Source of the DNA: a virus
Reading direction: 5' to 3' (one strand)
Length of the DNA stretch: 38,796 nucleotides
IMG/VR virus record: IMGVR_UViG_3300037852_000072
Span: 1 to 38,796 of that record
Under the pieces are notes generated by a model that was given only the letters and a program-made list of their open reading frames with translations, was not told the origin of the DNA and made no database searches. Below are positions 1 through 9,240 of the stretch, one piece after another. Position numbers and translations under genes: made by a program. Numbering within the stretch: the stretch's first letter is position 1; the number at the start of each line of letters is the position of its first letter.

Positions 1-547
1 GAATCGGCAGCGGCCCCATCACGTTGCCGGGCTGTGTCAAGATCGCGCGTCCGGTCACGTCATTCGTCTTGTCCCAAAGCTCGCGCTCGACGGCGGTGAT
101 TTCCGTCATGCGCTGGTTGAGCGCGCGCGCCGGCACGCCGGTATTTTCCGAGAACTGCGCAAGCTGCCGCGGCCGTTCGGCACCGACGATCTGCACCGTG
201 CCGGTAACGGCCGAATTGAACGTCAGGACGGCATTGGTGATCGGCCGCGGGATGGTGGTCAGCGGGCCGGTGGTGCTTGATAGCGACCAGCCGAAGGTGG
301 GATCAGTCGACAAATATCTGACTCCGGCTACCCATACCTGCAGCCACGCATCGACATCGCTACCACTCGCGTAGAGCTGCATATTGATCGCGCAAATGCA
401 GGTCGAAGCGTTAAGGCTATAGCTGGTTCGACGTTCGCTGTCGGGCAGCGCGCCTACGGCCGGGGGAGCCTGAGCGATGGCCGCCAGCGGGCTCAGGGCG
501 ACCCACAGCAGGCTTAGCGCGGCGATGGTCCGGCGCAGCGGCTTCAT
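1..547 (-). CDS. Tail fibre/spike N-terminal part, with signal peptide (cut by window edge)
   Basis: The visible 182 residues begin at an ATG (547-545) and run off the left edge, so the receptor-binding C-terminus is missing. Residues 1-27 form a Sec-type signal: basic start (MKPLRR), a hydrophobic stretch and an A-x-A site ending AIAQA. The next part (LPDSERRTSYSL, then a beta-rich stretch, then RPRQLAQFSENTGV and a helix with ALNQRMTEI and ELWDKTND) has the layout of the virion-attachment domain of T7 gp17-type tail fibres: a small beta domain followed by a helix leading to the shaft. It is the last gene seen of the leftward late operon, behind the ejection proteins, a usual place for podovirus fibres. 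Two Cys sit close together (TCICAI). The fibre role is inferred from domain layout and position; the signal peptide is seen directly. Confidence 0.8.
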   Translation of the reverse strand, partial: MKPLRRTIAALSLLWVALSPLAAIAQAPPAVGALPDSERRTSYSLNASTCICAINMQLYASGSDVDAWLQVWVAGVRYLSTDPTFGWSLSSTTGPLTTIPRPITNAVLTFNSAVTGTVQIVGAERPRQLAQFSENTGVPARALNQRMTEITAVERELWDKTNDVTGRAILTQPGNVMGPLPI

Positions 548-579
548 GGTTTTGGACTCTAGGCGAGGCCCTGGATGGC

Positions 580-590
580 GGCAACGCACG
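580..590. repeat. 11-bp repeat GGCAACGCACG, copy 1
   Basis: Exact copy in the 186-base gap between the small basic gene and the tail fibre, 32 nt upstream of the fibre ATG. The other copies are at 875-885 (inverted), 1013-1023, 21361-21371, 24918-24928 and 25740-25750. The rest of this gap shows nothing else I can support. Confidence 0.7.
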
Positions 591-733
591 GCATAGCCCT
601 ACCCCCGCTAACCCGGCCCTAGAGCCAAGCGGTGCTGGGGTGACGGTAGCGCGTATACCCAGGATGCCCGATGTCGGGGGCCAGCCGCCGGCCTGCATGA
701 ACATCGCCCGTGCAGAGGCTACAATGCCGTTGA

Positions 734-1063
734 TTAGTCCTGGATGCGAGCCGGGCGCCATCCGCCTTGGGCTCGGGCCGGGGGTATTGAGCCCCGCGCT
801 TTGTCCCCGGAACACGCCGGGCCGCGCGATCTTTTGTGGATGGCTCTGTCGGCGGTCTCGCCGGGCTGGAAATCGTGCGTTGCCTTTGGACGGCTTCCGC
901 CATACTTACTCGGCAACGGATTGGGGGTTTCCTTGTCCACTGCATCCCCAACCAGCGCCGGCAGGAGTCGCATCCTGGCCGGCGCACCTTTTTTCGGCCG
1001 GACAGGCTTTGCAGGCAACGCACGCTGCTTCTCGATCAGCCAGCAGACGCGCCGATAGCCCAT
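734..1063 (-). CDS. Small basic protein, unknown function
   Basis: A 109-residue reading frame starts at an ATG that overlaps the stop of the preceding 818-residue gene (TAATG), the same arrangement used by its upstream neighbours, so translational coupling supports it. The product is rich in Arg, Lys, Pro and Gly, with no membrane segment and no motif I recognise; the N-terminus (MGYRRVCWLIEKQ) is the only amphipathic helix. Two copies of an 11-bp repeat (GGCAACGCACG) fall inside it, in opposite orientations. It lies between the ejection proteins and the tail fibre, so a minor virion part or a lysis-related protein are both possible. The composition is unusual enough that a non-functional frame cannot be excluded. 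Confidence 0.5.
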   Translation of the reverse strand: MGYRRVCWLIEKQRALPAKPVRPKKGAPARMRLLPALVGDAVDKETPNPLPSKYGGSRPKATHDFQPGETADRAIHKRSRGPACSGDKARGSIPPARAQGGWRPARIQD

Positions 1064-3519
1064 TACTGGCCGCCGAAAGCCGTGGCAGGATTTGGCGCTC
1101 GGTCGGGGGGCTGTTCGCCCTGGCGCCACCAGAAACCGGCACCCTGCTTGGCGGCATTCTTCTGCGCGCGATTGAAGGATTGCCGATAGTTCGGGTCGAC
1201 CAAAACCTGCATCTTGTCCCAGAGCAGACGGTCGACAGCGAGCTTTGTGTACCAAGTCTGCGGCGTCCAACGCTTGCCCATCTGGAACGCCTGATTGCCG
1301 AAGGTTTGGCGGCCGGTCTGGTCAAGCTGCTGCCGGATTGGCGAGGTAATCAGGGAAGCCGTATCGCCGACGAGGCCGGGGATCGGCCCCGCCATCTGGG
1401 CGGTTAGATTGAGCCCGCCGCGGTCACCATGCAGGCCGGCCGAGAGAATGTCGCCATAGATGCCGCCGGCGCCCCCGCGAGCAAACGCTTCGACCCAGAA
1501 CTTGGGATTGGCCATGTCGAGCGGGTCTTTGCCAGCGATCACCGCCGCAGCCTGTAGCGAGACCGCACCGGCCGCCATCGACAGCAGCGTGAAGGCCGCG
1601 CCGCGCGCCACGCGGTTCTCAATCGGGCCGTCGACCAGAACGCGCATCAGGTGCGTGGTCATGCGCTCCATGACGAATTGCTTGTACTGGCCCATCGATA
1701 GCCACGCCTCGCCGGCTGCCGTGCCGCGCACCGCGCCGCCCTGCATGATCGCCTGCGTGCGAATATCGGGTTGATGAAAGGCATAAGAGCCCTGTTCCTT
1801 GATCGCCATCATCAGCCGATCGGCGAGCGCCGGTTCGATCTTGGTGGTGTCGAGATAGCGCGCGCCGCTTGAAGCGACGAACGGATCGACCGCGCGGATT
1901 TTGTTCCAATCGTCCGGGGTGAAGCCATAATAGCTCAGGAAATGATCGCGGAACGCTGGGTCGAGTTTATCGAACGCCTGACCGCGCATACCCTCGATCT
2001 GGTTGAGCATAGATACCTGCCAGCCGAGGCGCCCGTTCGTTGTCCACATATCCGCGCCGGTCGCTTTTACCACGCCGCGCGAGACTTTGCGGATCAGGCC
2101 GGACACATTGATCTGGTCCTCATACTTGCGGACGTAATTGTTGATGAAGTCCATGTAGCCGTGCGAACTGATCTGCAGATGCTGTGCGACCTCCCGGCTC
2201 AGCTTGCCGTCGAATACCTGCGCCAGCACCTTGAAACCTGACATGCCGAGGAAGTTGGACGCCATCAGCGTCATGGCGGAATCGCCAGGGATGATCGTGA
2301 TCGGCAGATTGCGCAGCGAGGCCATGCCTACCATATCGCGGGCGCCGGACATGATGCGGGCAAATGTCTGATTGCCGACCGGATGACCGCGCCCGCTGAT
2401 TAGATCGTAGCTGTGTTGCAGCGTATTTAGGCTGGTCATGAAGCCACTGCCCTTGACCGGCGTAGACGGATCGTCCTTGACCAGCCGCATTGCCGCGGCA
2501 AACAGCGCGTCGGGATGCGCGCCGAAAGTCTCATGCAGCGCAATCGAGCGCGCCATATGCTCGACGTGATTGCTCACCGCCGCCATGATCTCGTTGCCGA
2601 CGCCGTACTTGGCCTGCAGCTTGAGCCACGATGCCGCGCCCTGCTCGCCCGGCTGGAACTCGAATGTGCGGCCTTCCTTGGAGAACGGCACATCGCCGCC
2701 GCCTTCGGTCTTGATGTCCGAATAGGCTTTTTTCAGTATGTCCTCGTAGCGCGCGGCCGTGGCGTAGCGATTGGTTTCCTTGTCAAATAGCTTGAGGCCA
2801 CCAGACGAAATCTGGGCCATGTGGTCTTTGATGTATTCGGCCTCGGTCTGCCGCGCGACCTGTTCTGGCGTCCAATGCTGCATCAGCCGCCAATCTTCCA
2901 GTTCGTTGAAAATCTTGCCAGCCGCCTTGGCGCGATCAGCGCCCGCGTCGATCATCTTCTGAAAGCCATTCGATACCGCCTTGGCCGCGCCATCGCCGGT
3001 ATCGACGCCAAATCGTTCGCGGATGAAATTACGGGTATGGTCGACTAGCTCTTGACCTTTGAACCAGCCGGATTTGAACTTGTTGAGTTCCGGCCCCATC
3101 ATGGCGAATAGCTTGTCGCGAATGACCGAGGCGAGATAATCGACGTTGCCATCCTTGAATATCGGATGGTCCGGTTCGGCCTTGCGCAGCGCCGCAAGCC
3201 GGTTGTCGCCGATCAGCGTGTCCTTACTGACGATGCCGGCCAGCGCAGCATTACGCCCGCGCGGATCATCGACGATGCGCTTCTCGATTGTCTGCCAGCG
3301 CTTCACATCGGCGGCGATGGCTATCTGATTTTGTATCGCCTTGTCCTTCATCTTCTTGGCGGTTTCGAGCGCTGCGGCAGCATCGGCGCTCGCGGGGCCG
3401 GTCTCGCGCGAATACTCGGCGCGGCTGCGCTTGAAGAACTCAATCGCTTCATCGCCAATAGCGCGGCTAATCGTCTTGGCGATAACGAGTTTTTCAATGC
3501 ACTCTGCTACGTCAGCCAT
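1063..3519 (-). CDS. Internal virion protein (large ejection protein, T7 gp16 position)
   Basis: This 818-residue protein is mostly helical, with charged repeats in the first 250 residues and a C-terminal hydrophobic, Gly/Ala-rich part (about residues 630-700, including LLSMAAGAVSLQAAAVIAG) that could enter a membrane. I chose ATG 3519 because it overlaps the stop of the preceding gene (TGATG); a frame 13 codons longer exists but begins inside that gene. Size, order and composition match the third and largest internal core protein of T7-like particles, which is ejected with the DNA to form the channel across the cell envelope. No enzymatic motif is visible here; the lysozyme domain is on a neighbour instead. 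The ejection role is inferred from position and architecture. Confidence 0.75.
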   Translation of the reverse strand: MADVAECIEKLVIAKTISRAIGDEAIEFFKRSRAEYSRETGPASADAAAALETAKKMKDKAIQNQIAIAADVKRWQTIEKRIVDDPRGRNAALAGIVSKDTLIGDNRLAALRKAEPDHPIFKDGNVDYLASVIRDKLFAMMGPELNKFKSGWFKGQELVDHTRNFIRERFGVDTGDGAAKAVSNGFQKMIDAGADRAKAAGKIFNELEDWRLMQHWTPEQVARQTEAEYIKDHMAQISSGGLKLFDKETNRYATAARYEDILKKAYSDIKTEGGGDVPFSKEGRTFEFQPGEQGAASWLKLQAKYGVGNEIMAAVSNHVEHMARSIALHETFGAHPDALFAAAMRLVKDDPSTPVKGSGFMTSLNTLQHSYDLISGRGHPVGNQTFARIMSGARDMVGMASLRNLPITIIPGDSAMTLMASNFLGMSGFKVLAQVFDGKLSREVAQHLQISSHGYMDFINNYVRKYEDQINVSGLIRKVSRGVVKATGADMWTTNGRLGWQVSMLNQIEGMRGQAFDKLDPAFRDHFLSYYGFTPDDWNKIRAVDPFVASSGARYLDTTKIEPALADRLMMAIKEQGSYAFHQPDIRTQAIMQGGAVRGTAAGEAWLSMGQYKQFVMERMTTHLMRVLVDGPIENRVARGAAFTLLSMAAGAVSLQAAAVIAGKDPLDMANPKFWVEAFARGGAGGIYGDILSAGLHGDRGGLNLTAQMAGPIPGLVGDTASLITSPIRQQLDQTGRQTFGNQAFQMGKRWTPQTWYTKLAVDRLLWDKMQVLVDPNYRQSFNRAQKNAAKQGAGFWWRQGEQPPDRAPNPATAFGGQ

Positions 3520-5477
3520 CAGGCGGCCTCTGCTTCTGGCGCGACCGGCGCGGCGCAAGCCTGGATTTGCTCGGCGGCAGCCTGATAGCCTTCGACTTCT
3601 CTCATGGCGGCATCGACGCTGCGGAATATCGGCTCGCCGTTTTCATCCTTGCCAATTGGGATTTTCACGTCGCCTAGCATCCTGGCGCGGTCAATATCGG
3701 CCTGCAATGCCTCGACGTGCTGCGGCGATGCAATCGTTTCGGCACGCTGTTCGGCAGTCTGCAATGGCGCCGTGGCTGCCACTTCTGCATCTAGCCTGCG
3801 CTGCGCTGCAAAGTCTGCCGCACTTGGCAGTGTGTCGTACAGCGTTCGCGGCCGATCGGTGACTTGGTTGAGGATCGCCATTGCTTCGCTGTCGTCCTTG
3901 GCATTGGCGACGCGGCGCGCAAGCCCCAAGGTTTCATAGTCCGGCATGTCGTGGCCGCCGAGTTGCCCCAGCGCGTGAATGCCATCTGAAATCGCGTCAA
4001 CATGATAGGTGTGCAGCAAGTCAAATGCGCCGGCCTTGAACGGCAATTCTCCTATCGCCGTTGCCTGCGCGCGCTCGGCGGCGGCCTGATCGGCGACAAC
4101 GCCAGCGCGCCCGCGCATGGTCATAAGGCTGTCGATGCGGCCTGTATGGATGTCGAATAGCGTTGGCCGCACTGGCGATGTCTGGCCGAGCATTGCCGGC
4201 GGTTCGGTCGGCGTGAGGCTGCTGCGCTGGGCTTCAATCTCATTCAGTCGCGTACCGATTTGCGCCTGTTCGACCTCAAGCGCACGACGTTGCTCAAGCG
4301 GCGCTGCGGCGGTGCGTAAGGCTTCCGGCGACGTGTCGATAAGGATTTGATCGCGGCGCTCGTTGAGCGCACGTCGGGTCGCCGGGTCGGTCGCCTCGGC
4401 AATCTGATTGTCGACTGCCTGCAACCGATTAAGCCGGTCGGCCGCAGATATATCGCCCTGTGGCAGCGCGCCAAGTTGCGTGTCGATATGACCGGAACGC
4501 TCGCGCAATTGCGCTTCCTCGGAGATAAGCCGGATGGTCTGCTCGTCCATGACCGGCAGGACGAACGGCCGTTCGGCTTGCAGGCGCCCGACAAGCTCGC
4601 GGCTCGCGGCAGCCACATCGACCGGCAGGCCGCCGAGGATTTGATTGATCGCAGTCGACAAGGATTCGCGGTGCGCGGCTTCGCCTTCGACGCCGGGCAG
4701 CACATTCGATTGCGAGATATTGGCTTCGCTCTCGACCACGTTGCCGGCATCGCGCACCGACTGCGGCCACTGGCCGGTCTTAACGCGCGTCCAGAGATTG
4801 CCGAGCGCACGGAAGCCGCCGCCCAGCACAGCGCCGCCAAGGCCAGCTTCGACCACATTGGCAACCGGCTCGCCGGACATGGCATAGCCTGGCTGTACGC
4901 GCTCGCGAAATCCGGCATTGACTCCCTCGTTCACGCCTTGCGTGACGACGCCAAAAGTGCCCCATGCGGCGGCGGACGCTAGGATGCCGCCCTCGACTTC
5001 CGGCGCGAGGGCCAATCCGACAAGATTGATCGGGTCGGTTACGCCAGCCGCCAAGCCGCCAAGGAACAGTCCGGCGCCGCTATGCTCGCGGCCGACAGTC
5101 TGCATGTAGCGTTGTCGTGCCTGTTGCGACGCAACAATGGCGCGGTGGTCCAATTCGTCATCGGTCAAATCGGGAATGGTCATCAGGCCGGGATTGGCGG
5201 CCTTCATCTTTGCGACGGTGTTACGTGCAGCCGTCAGCGGGTCGGCATCGGCATAGACCTGCCGGCGGATGTCCTCGCCGCTCGCGTTCTTCACGTCCTC
5301 AAGGTATTGGTCGAAGCCTGCCGCCTGCGCATTGCCATGGGCGAGCGTGTCGCTGAATAGTCGGCCTTGCTGCCAAGCCGCGCTGAAACTCTCGCCGAAG
5401 TCGGCCGGCAGTTCACGCCCTTCATTGGTTTGCGGGCGCGCAGCCACATCGGTATTATTCTGCCACAGATCGAGCAT
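3519..5477 (-). CDS. Internal virion protein (ejection protein, T7 gp15/gp16-like position)
   Basis: A 652-residue protein whose ATG (5477) overlaps the previous stop, in series with its neighbours. Residues 134-183 (GAGLFLGGLAAGV onward) and 205-228 (VVEAGLGGAVLGGGF) are Gly/Ala-rich hydrophobic stretches typical of ejection proteins that insert into the host membrane. Residues 290-420 are Gln/Arg/Glu-rich and probably coiled coil. The C-terminus is again helical and Ala-rich (ends PVAPEAEAA). The gene sits between the lysozyme-bearing ejection protein and the 818-residue one, so these three together with the 164-residue gene probably form the inner core. No catalytic motif is visible. Confidence 0.75.
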   Translation of the reverse strand: MLDLWQNNTDVAARPQTNEGRELPADFGESFSAAWQQGRLFSDTLAHGNAQAAGFDQYLEDVKNASGEDIRRQVYADADPLTAARNTVAKMKAANPGLMTIPDLTDDELDHRAIVASQQARQRYMQTVGREHSGAGLFLGGLAAGVTDPINLVGLALAPEVEGGILASAAAWGTFGVVTQGVNEGVNAGFRERVQPGYAMSGEPVANVVEAGLGGAVLGGGFRALGNLWTRVKTGQWPQSVRDAGNVVESEANISQSNVLPGVEGEAAHRESLSTAINQILGGLPVDVAAASRELVGRLQAERPFVLPVMDEQTIRLISEEAQLRERSGHIDTQLGALPQGDISAADRLNRLQAVDNQIAEATDPATRRALNERRDQILIDTSPEALRTAAAPLEQRRALEVEQAQIGTRLNEIEAQRSSLTPTEPPAMLGQTSPVRPTLFDIHTGRIDSLMTMRGRAGVVADQAAAERAQATAIGELPFKAGAFDLLHTYHVDAISDGIHALGQLGGHDMPDYETLGLARRVANAKDDSEAMAILNQVTDRPRTLYDTLPSAADFAAQRRLDAEVAATAPLQTAEQRAETIASPQHVEALQADIDRARMLGDVKIPIGKDENGEPIFRSVDAAMREVEGYQAAAEQIQACAAPVAPEAEAA

Positions 5478-8400
5478 TACGGACTCACGGTCGGCGGCGC
5501 ATTCTCAATCGCCAGCGGCGCCGGGGCACGTCCGCGCAGATCGAGCACAAACTTGCGGTCGCCTTGATAGGCATAGATCGGCGCCATCGGATCGCGGCCG
5601 AGCTTCACGAAATAGCGGCCGTCACCGACGCTTTCGAGTTGCGCATTGCCGCGCAGATATTGTGCTGTGACCGGCGCGCCGCTGAGCGTCGTCACTCCAT
5701 TGCCGCGCATAGAAAGGAACTGCTGCGTGTCCTTCTCCATAAACTCGTGCATCTTGTCGTATCGCGCTTGGGCCTCGGCCTCAGTCGCATACGACGGAAA
5801 CTTGTCGAGACCTTCCTGCCGCGCTCGCGCGATTGCCTCGTCGGACTTCAATATCTTGCCGTCATAAACGGTAGGAATGCTGTAGGTCTTTCCATCTTGT
5901 TCAAACGTCAACTGGAACAGCGATGAGCGGCTACCGTTTGGATTGTCGACACCGCCCGGTCCAGTCAGATTTGTTAGGTGCCGCTGATACAATGCTGTCT
6001 CTTGCGGCGTCAGATTGAGCGCTGCTTGCGCCGCTGCCAGATTGGACTTGATAGCGCCGTGCCCAAGATCGGCATCGGTTATCCCTTGCAGCACGCCGTC
6101 GAATTGCCGCTGCGTCATGCCACGCACAGGCGCGATGAAGTCGCCGCCGTTGTGCGAGAGAATACCACCGGTAACGTCAGTCACGGCTTGCTCTAGCCGC
6201 GCCTTGTTGTAGGTCGTCTGGCCGGATTGAGCGGATAGGTCCGCATAGCGCGCCTTAACCATATTGGCCGTGGTCGCATAGGCGCCGGCCGGGTCGGTGC
6301 GATCCTGCAGGGTGAATACGTTTGCCGGGAGCACGCGGTCGAGATCAGCGCGATAACTTTGCTTGGTCTCGCCCTGTTCATGTTCGGGATCGTAGCGGCT
6401 ATCGGTTTTCATGGCCGCCTGACCGCGGAAGATCGAGGCACCAATATCGGGCGCGGTCGCCATCAGCGAGCCTGCCGCCGCTTCCGCCATGCCTTGCGGC
6501 TCACTGCCGCCGAGCTTTTTCAGCGTCGCCGCGCGTACATCCTCGGGCAGCGTGGCGATGGCGCCGTAGATGCCGGCCTTGACTGCCGGATCGGGATTGG
6601 CCAGCGCCGCCTTGACCTGTACTACGTCTTGCTTGTCGAGCGCAGATAGTGGGCCAGTCTGCCAATTCTGTGCAGCAACTTGTGCGATCTGACCTCGCAT
6701 GGCGAGACCCGCCACCAGCTTTTGCGGATCGCTAAAGTCCAGTGGGGCAGGCGTCTTGAACTTGTCGGGAAAGTTTGCGACGGCGGTGGCGATAGGATCA
6801 TTTTCCAGCCCATTGGTGATGGCTTTGGTACGGGCGGTTAGTTGCTTTTCGATCAGTTCGGCGCCGGGCGTGGCCGTGCCGGCCGCCAGCCGTCGGCGCA
6901 ATTCGAGTTCGGTTGCCGCTTGCTGAGCCACAGGCAATTGCGAAATCCGCTGCACCTTGTCGATGATGTCCATGTCGTGAGCGACTTTGGCCTGCAGGTC
7001 GACATTCTTTGTGGCCCGTGCCGCGTCCAAAATCTCGTTCACCCGACCGGGTGAAGGACCGCCGCCGCGGCCGGCCGCCCAATCGTCGGTGATCTGCTTC
7101 CAGGCCCGCGTGGCGGTGTCGTCGACCGTCGCCGTCCGGTTTGCGATGAGCCAGGATTGGACGCCGGGACCGCCGCTGCCGTCCGTAGCACTGCCCTGGA
7201 ATACCGACCGGGCGAGCGACTGCCGCGCCTGGAAGCCCAAAGATGCGGCCGGATTTTCCATGGTGTATCCGGCAGGCCGCTCGTAATGAACGAATGCCTG
7301 GGCTGCTTCCTCGGGCGTGCGCGCCGCCTGCAGCTTGGCCAGGGTTCCGGCTTCGGTCCCATGCAGTTCGCGGTCGATAAATTCGAGTTGGGTCTGAAAG
7401 TCCGTTGCCGGCTTGCCGACCGATTTGGCGTAATCCCGCAGTGCAGCAAGACGCTCGGCATGAAATTGGGCGAGGCCAAATGCCGACCCTGCATCGCCCG
7501 TAATACCGGGACGCAGCCCGGATTCATGGATCAGATTGCCCACGATGCCCGATGCCTGTTCGGCTGTATAGCCGCGACCCATGAAGAACCGCAGCGCTTG
7601 CTTGGCCGCTTCCGAGCCTCTAATGGCATTTAACTGATTGGTCTGATCGCCGAGCGGTTGCCGACCGAAATCGTCATGCAAATCCTTGTGGGAGAACGCC
7701 GCGTCGACCATGGCAATGCCGGCCGGATAGCCAGCCGCCTTGAATGCCGAACGAACGCTTTCGACCTCATCGGGCGTGACGGATTGGCCGAGTTGCGAGG
7801 CGACAGATAGTTGTCGGAACGCCTCGCGCGCCTGTCCAATATCCTGCCGCCGAATGGCCTCGTTGGCGCGTATCTCGCCGATCGAGCGGGCATAGAAGCC
7901 CTGCCGCTGCGCCTCGGTCAGCTTGTAATCAGGGTTGCTCAGGATGTCCTTGGCCGCTGCCTCTGCCGCCTGGAATCCTTGCGTCTTATAGACCTGATCG
8001 ATGTGGTAGAGATTGCGTTGGCCGGCGAGCTCACCCTGGAAATGTTGAATGTCGAGATCGTGCTGCTCTTGCGTGTAGGCAAGTCGCGGGTTTTTCAGCT
8101 TCTCATCAAGCAGCGTCGTGTATTTGTCGAGCGCCTGCTTCATCGCCGGATCGTTCGGATCGGCACCGCCGCGCGCCAATGCCATCGCATCGTCGCTCGC
8201 GGAATTGACGCCGGCCGTGATCGCGCCATCGGCACGCTGTAAATCCAGCCGCTCTTTTTCATTGAGCAGTCCGCGGTAGGTCAGCGTGGTCTTGCCATCG
8301 ATCGCGCGGCCAAGCGCGTTGCCGACTTCTGGGCCGGCAGCCGCGGTCATTTTTTGAACTTGATCCTGCTTGAATGCAGTTGCTGCTCGTTCATAACCTT

Positions 8401-8746
8401 GCGGATTGTCACGAAACTCTTGACGCATTTCGATGTCTTTGCGCTCGGCCGCACCATCCGCTTCCGCAAGCGCCGCGACTTTCATGGCCCGCGCGTAGGC
8501 CGCACCGGCAAGTCCAAAGATTGGCATATGCTCGACCTGGATATTGCCATCGGCATCGCGTGTGACGGCTTGCGCACCGGCGCGCTCCGCAAGCGGCACC
8601 GCGACCGCTTCCAATCCCTCGCCAGCCTTATCGAGTCCGCGCGCCAGCTCGGAATAAGGCTGCGCAATCTCAGCACTACTCAATGCCGAGCGCGGCGCCT
8701 CGCTGGTAACAACCGGCATCGGCCGGATGGCGATGACATCAGCCAT
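5477..8746 (-). CDS. Internal virion protein with lysozyme/transglycosylase domain
   Basis: A 1089-residue protein. About residues 380-495 look like a tail-associated lysozyme: ALRFFMGRGYTAEQASGIVG, then NLIHESGL with the likely catalytic Glu408, then GSAFGLAQFH and a helical end with AFVHYERPAGY. This arrangement matches the phage tail lysozyme family (lysozyme2 type), whose members open peptidoglycan during DNA entry. A second recognisable block near residues 935-990 (YSIPTVYDGKIL and, further on, FPSYATEAEAQARYDKMHEFM) is shared by many podovirus internal proteins. The N-terminal 370 residues are helical repeats. In T7 the corresponding murein hydrolase sits at the start of gp16; here it is in the middle of a separate protein. 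The start overlaps the preceding stop (TAATG). Confidence 0.85.
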   Translation of the reverse strand: MADVIAIRPMPVVTSEAPRSALSSAEIAQPYSELARGLDKAGEGLEAVAVPLAERAGAQAVTRDADGNIQVEHMPIFGLAGAAYARAMKVAALAEADGAAERKDIEMRQEFRDNPQGYERAATAFKQDQVQKMTAAAGPEVGNALGRAIDGKTTLTYRGLLNEKERLDLQRADGAITAGVNSASDDAMALARGGADPNDPAMKQALDKYTTLLDEKLKNPRLAYTQEQHDLDIQHFQGELAGQRNLYHIDQVYKTQGFQAAEAAAKDILSNPDYKLTEAQRQGFYARSIGEIRANEAIRRQDIGQAREAFRQLSVASQLGQSVTPDEVESVRSAFKAAGYPAGIAMVDAAFSHKDLHDDFGRQPLGDQTNQLNAIRGSEAAKQALRFFMGRGYTAEQASGIVGNLIHESGLRPGITGDAGSAFGLAQFHAERLAALRDYAKSVGKPATDFQTQLEFIDRELHGTEAGTLAKLQAARTPEEAAQAFVHYERPAGYTMENPAASLGFQARQSLARSVFQGSATDGSGGPGVQSWLIANRTATVDDTATRAWKQITDDWAAGRGGGPSPGRVNEILDAARATKNVDLQAKVAHDMDIIDKVQRISQLPVAQQAATELELRRRLAAGTATPGAELIEKQLTARTKAITNGLENDPIATAVANFPDKFKTPAPLDFSDPQKLVAGLAMRGQIAQVAAQNWQTGPLSALDKQDVVQVKAALANPDPAVKAGIYGAIATLPEDVRAATLKKLGGSEPQGMAEAAAGSLMATAPDIGASIFRGQAAMKTDSRYDPEHEQGETKQSYRADLDRVLPANVFTLQDRTDPAGAYATTANMVKARYADLSAQSGQTTYNKARLEQAVTDVTGGILSHNGGDFIAPVRGMTQRQFDGVLQGITDADLGHGAIKSNLAAAQAALNLTPQETALYQRHLTNLTGPGGVDNPNGSRSSLFQLTFEQDGKTYSIPTVYDGKILKSDEAIARARQEGLDKFPSYATEAEAQARYDKMHEFMEKDTQQFLSMRGNGVTTLSGAPVTAQYLRGNAQLESVGDGRYFVKLGRDPMAPIYAYQGDRKFVLDLRGRAPAPLAIENAPPTVSP

Positions 8747-9240
8747 TATGCCGCCTTTTGTCCGGATGCCGCCTTTTGTCCGGGCGCCCCTGGAATGAGG
8801 CCAGCTACGCCTTTGAGCAGAGCGCTGCCGGCGCCAAGTTCGCCGCCTAGCAGGGCATCGCTGCTGGCGCTGCGCAGATAAGCGGCATCGGCTTCACTCT
8901 GCCGCGCCTGTGCCAGAATGCTGTCGACTTGAATATTTTTCCGTTCGGTCTCGGTCTGCTCGGTAAAGTCGCGCACTGCCGCGCCAGTCGGTGAAGTCGG
9001 ATCGGTACGGGCCGCGGCACGCACGGCGTCAATGTTACCAAGCGTGATCGACAGATTGCGCGTCAACTGCGCATTGGTCTGCGTGGCTTTCAATTCGCCG
9101 TATTGCGCGGCGCGGTCCAGTTCCGCGGCCTTGTATTGATCGGCGCTCGCCGTGCCCTTGGCGCTTTCCAGCGAGCCCGCGGCGGAAAAACCCATCGAGG
9201 CCAGCGAGAGAATGGCGGCCGGTCCTGCTGCTACGCCCAT
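8746..9240 (-). CDS. Small internal virion protein (T7 gp14-like position)
   Basis: This 164-residue protein opens with MGVAAGPAAILSLASMGFSA, a hydrophobic Gly/Ala segment, followed by a long helix with Gln/Ala repeats (SADQYKAAELDRAAQYGEL). That is the usual layout of the smallest ejection protein, which in T7 (gp14) goes to the outer membrane. ATG 9240 overlaps the stop of the nozzle gene (TAATG); an upstream in-frame start would lie inside that gene. The C-terminus ends in a duplicated hexapeptide (GQKAAS, GQKAA) encoded by two perfect 18-bp repeats. Confidence 0.7.
   Translation of the reverse strand: MGVAAGPAAILSLASMGFSAAGSLESAKGTASADQYKAAELDRAAQYGELKATQTNAQLTRNLSITLGNIDAVRAAARTDPTSPTGAAVRDFTEQTETERKNIQVDSILAQARQSEADAAYLRSASSDALLGGELGAGSALLKGVAGLIPGAPGQKAASGQKAA
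8748..8783. repeat. Two tandem 18-bp repeats
   Basis: The unit ATGCCGCCTTTTGTCCGG occurs twice head to tail (8748-8765 and 8766-8783), encoding the doubled GQKAA at the end of the small internal protein and part of its stop codon. Slippage during replication is the likely origin. Confidence 0.85.

Noticed and set aside
24-374. Plus-strand frame at the left edge
   Set aside because: It is opposite to the tail fibre frame, which continues open to the edge and has a signal peptide and fibre motifs.
640-1407. Plus-strand frame over the end of the ejection gene
   Set aside because: Low-quality composition and opposite to a clear ejection protein end and its coupled neighbour.
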